Source: Chlorops oryzae (lineage: Eukaryota > Arthropoda > Insecta > Diptera > Chloropidae). Taken from it: a stretch of DNA of 64,000 nt. The position numbers and the translations under genes are program-made. Of the stretch, positions 61,367 to 64,000 are shown piece by piece (within the stretch, counting starts at the first letter, position 1; each line of letters starts with the position of its first letter). The stretch is taken from the NCBI GenBank assembly GCA_020466095.1, contig CM035809.1, forward strand, positions 1,424,798-1,488,797, given 5' to 3'. Under the pieces are notes generated by a model. That model saw only the letters and a list, made by a program, of their open reading frames with translations, ran no database searches and had not been told where the DNA came from.

Positions 61367-62905
61367 AATTTAATTTAATTTAATTTAATTTAATTTAATT
61401 TAATTTAATTTAATTTAATTTAATTTAATTTAATTTAATTTAATTTAATTTAATTTAATTTAATTTAATTTAATTTAATTTAATTTAATTTAATTTATTT
61501 AATTTAATTTAATTTAATTTAATTTATTTATTTAATTTAATTAATTAATTTAATTTAATTTAATTTAATTTAATTTAATTAATTTAATTTAATTTAATTT
61601 AATTTAATTTAATTTAATTTAATTTAATTTAATTTAATTTTAATTTAATTTAATTTAATTTAATTTAATTTAATTTAATTTAATTTAATTTAATTTAATT
61701 TAATTTTAATTTAATTTAATTTAATTTAATTTAATTTAATTTAATTTAATTTAATTTAATTTATTTAATTTAATTTAATTTAATTTAATTTAATTTAATT
61801 TAATTTAATTTTAATTTAATTTAATTTAATTTAATTTAATTTAATTTAATTTAATTTATTTAATTTAATTTAATTTAATTTAATTTAATTTAATTTAATT
61901 TAATTTAATTTAATTTAATTTAATTTAATTTAATTTAATTTAATTTAATTTAATTTAATTTAATTTAATTTAATTTAATTTAATTTAATTTAATTTAATT
62001 TAATTTAATTTAATTTAATTTAATTTAATTTAATTTAATTTAATTTAATTTAATTTAATTTAATTTAATTTAATTTAATTTAATTTAATTTAATTTAATT
62101 TAATTTAATTTAATTTAATTTTAATTTAATTTAATTTAATTTTAATTTAATTTAATTTAATTTAATTTAATTTAATTTAATTTAATTTAATTTAATTTAA
62201 TTTAATTTAATTTAATTTAATTTAATTTAATTTAATTTAATTTAATTTAATTTAATTTAATTTAATTTAATTTAATTTAATTTAATTTAATTTAATTATT
62301 TAATTTAATTTAATTTAATTTAATTTAATTTAATTTAATTTAATTTAATTTAATTTAATTTAATTTAATTTAATTTAATTTAATTTAATTTAATTTAATT
62401 TAATTTAATTTAATTTAATTTAATTTTAATTTAATTTAATTTAATTTAATTTAATTTAATTTAATTTAATTTAATTTAATTTTAATTTAATTTAATTTAA
62501 TTTAATTATTAATTTAATTTAATTATAATTTAATTTTAATTTAATTTAATTTAATTTAATTTAATTTAATTTAATTTAATTTAATTTAATTTAATTTAAT
62601 TTAATTTAATTTAATTTAATTTAATTTAATTTAATTTAATTTAATTTAATTTAATTTAATTAATTTAATTTAATTTAATTTAATTTAATTTAATTTAATT
62701 TATAATTTTTTAATTTAATTTAATTTAATTTAATTTAATTTAATTATTAATTTAATTTAATATTAATTTAATTTAAATTTAATTTAATTTAATTTAATTT
62801 AATTAATTAATTTAATTTAATTTAATTTAATTTAATTTAATTAATTAATTTAATTTAATTTAAAATTTAATTTAATTTAATTTATTTAATTTATTATTAA
62901 TTTAA
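61367..62905. repeat. AATTT pentanucleotide array (~1.5 kb)
   Basis: Roughly 300 units of TTTAA/AATTT with occasional extra or missing A/T. It grades leftward (61010-61366) into irregular AT-rich sequence that looks like a decayed edge. It starts about 400 bp upstream (in the direction of Glut4EF transcription) of the microexon at 60970, so it would be intronic. Confidence 0.97.
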
Positions 62906-64000
62906 TTTAACTCATTTCTAATGATCCTTTGAATCTCATTAAAAAATTTCTCTATGCAAAATCTCTTCAGTTCGTGTTCATAGATTTAAGATTTTAGGAC
63001 CGCCAGTTCCTATACCATTGTATTGTAAATGCGTATCTGAAGGATTTTTTCATCTAAATTCTTTTCATCTTTAGAACAATGCGAGTTAAATAGAATTTTT
63101 GTTTCGAAGAAGGCTTTTTCTAAGAACCCTATGATTTGAAGTGTTTTCGAAGCTCTCCAAGCTTAGGTACTCCCGGTCCAATTAAAATTTTCAGAATATA
63201 AAGCAGAAGGCTTTGCAAACGTCGACAGTGCAAAATTGAAAATGAGGATTCAAAAAAGAAAGGAAAAATTGCATTTGTTTCAAGGCTTACTGTCGCTAAC
63301 ATGCCATGGCCAATAGAATTACAAGCTAATAGCTCAATAATTGCTTTGAACGCAATTATGAAAGCTAATTACGGCAAAGGAATTTACTGACCTACATAGC
63401 GCAATTCAAGGCTCTCAAACGACAAGTCAATTGGTTTACTCGTATACAGCACGAGTATCCTTGTAATCCTTTTATAATGAATTGAGCAGACGGAAGGTAG
63501 ATTGATGTGTCAATTAAGGATGTCAGTCCTTTTTATGAACCAATGAATCAGAAATTCAAATCAAATTCAGAATAAATTCCAATCAAAAGAAATTTATGTT
63601 TGGCATTAGTGCTCAAAAATATATAACGACATGTGTGAATGAAATCAAAAGGAATTTTGGAAAATTCGGAAAATCTAATCTAATAACAAAACTTCAATAA
63701 TTGACTCTCTAAACAAATTAACATACTTAAGAGTCAGGGCTTTCCGTTCCATTTGATTTTGCTTCAATATCTTTTGCCGTTTCACTTAATTTCATTTCAT
63801 TCTGCTTTACTCGGTTTCATTCACATTTCAATTTCATTAAATTTGAAATTCAGTTCAAACAACGACTTTGAGATTCACTTGTTGCTGTTGTTGTTGTTGT
63901 TTGCTGCTGCTTTTGTGTATTTACATATGGGGCTAGCAGCGAGAAGGAGTCACATTCCCGGTCGATTACCAAAACAAGTTCGAAAAAGTCAATGTACTGC
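62906..64000. other. Right end of window, no recognised feature
   Basis: Non-coding as far as seen. The final 120 bp contain CAA/CAG-type repeats on the minus strand that could belong to an upstream exon or 5' UTR of Glut4EF, but no splice pair could be assigned. Confidence 0.4.

Noticed and set aside
61367..62905. AATTT array as a CRISPR or centromeric satellite
   Set aside because: No spacers, a 5-bp unit, and a position inside a gene; a simple-sequence expansion explains it.
1..64000. tRNA, rRNA or retroviral-type genes
   Set aside because: No cloverleaf with A/B boxes, no rRNA-like block and no gag/pol/reverse-transcriptase motifs were recognised on either strand.

Overview
This window is nuclear DNA from a higher (schizophoran) fly. 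Both protein-coding genes have close Drosophila counterparts, introns are small or very large with canonical GT..AG ends, the DNA is strongly AT-rich, and there are many small inverted-repeat transposons. A tephritid or related acalyptrate fits, but I cannot name the genus from the sequence alone.

Only two host genes can be supported. (1) On the minus strand lies most of a very long gene orthologous to Drosophila Glut4EF (vertebrate SLC2A4RG/ZNF395/ZNF704 family). Its four well-supported coding exons are 34658-34987, 34418-34515 (C2H2 zinc finger), 25490-25675 (acidic FYYTEV block) and 24352-25375 (Q/N/H-rich region ending in a C-clamp). Phases are compatible and give 545 aa. The TGA is followed in the same frame by 240 more open codons, a candidate stop-codon readthrough extension. 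Far upstream on the same strand are a candidate 40-nt resplicing microexon (60931-60970), a candidate 73-nt exon (48961-49033) and a zero-length recursive splice site (48204/48205). Together they suggest a distal-promoter isoform starting beyond the right edge. (2) On the plus strand, inside the 8.7-kb Glut4EF intron, sits the complete 7-exon gene for the arginine methyltransferase CARMER/Art4 (CARM1), 26721-29627, 523 aa.

Layout: 1-7150 is a transposon nest: an IR-bounded element; a large palindrome with two hAT-like MITEs in its right arm, one empty site preserved by another copy; a P-like MITE; and a decayed pogo-type transposase. 7150-23600 is AT-rich non-coding DNA with a TTAA-flanked element (11605-12332), a composite repeat copy (12388-13145), a small hAT MITE (14833-14969) and hairpin MITEs near 15.8, 16.3 and 19.5 kb. 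23.6-35.3 kb holds the exons of both genes and a likely internal Glut4EF promoter. 35.3-64 kb is mainly Glut4EF intron, with a decayed mariner (42.2-43.5 kb), an apparently intact mariner (43933-45220), an adjoining TA-flanked MITE (45227-45809), a 455-bp direct repeat at exactly 1040-bp offset (55.2-56.7 kb) and an AATTT pentanucleotide array of about 1.5 kb (61.4-62.9 kb).

The most interesting biology is the Glut4EF transcription unit: a methyltransferase gene nested antisense in an intron, recursive-splicing signals, a resplicing microexon and a possible readthrough extension. No tRNA, rRNA, CRISPR array or viral gene was recognised.
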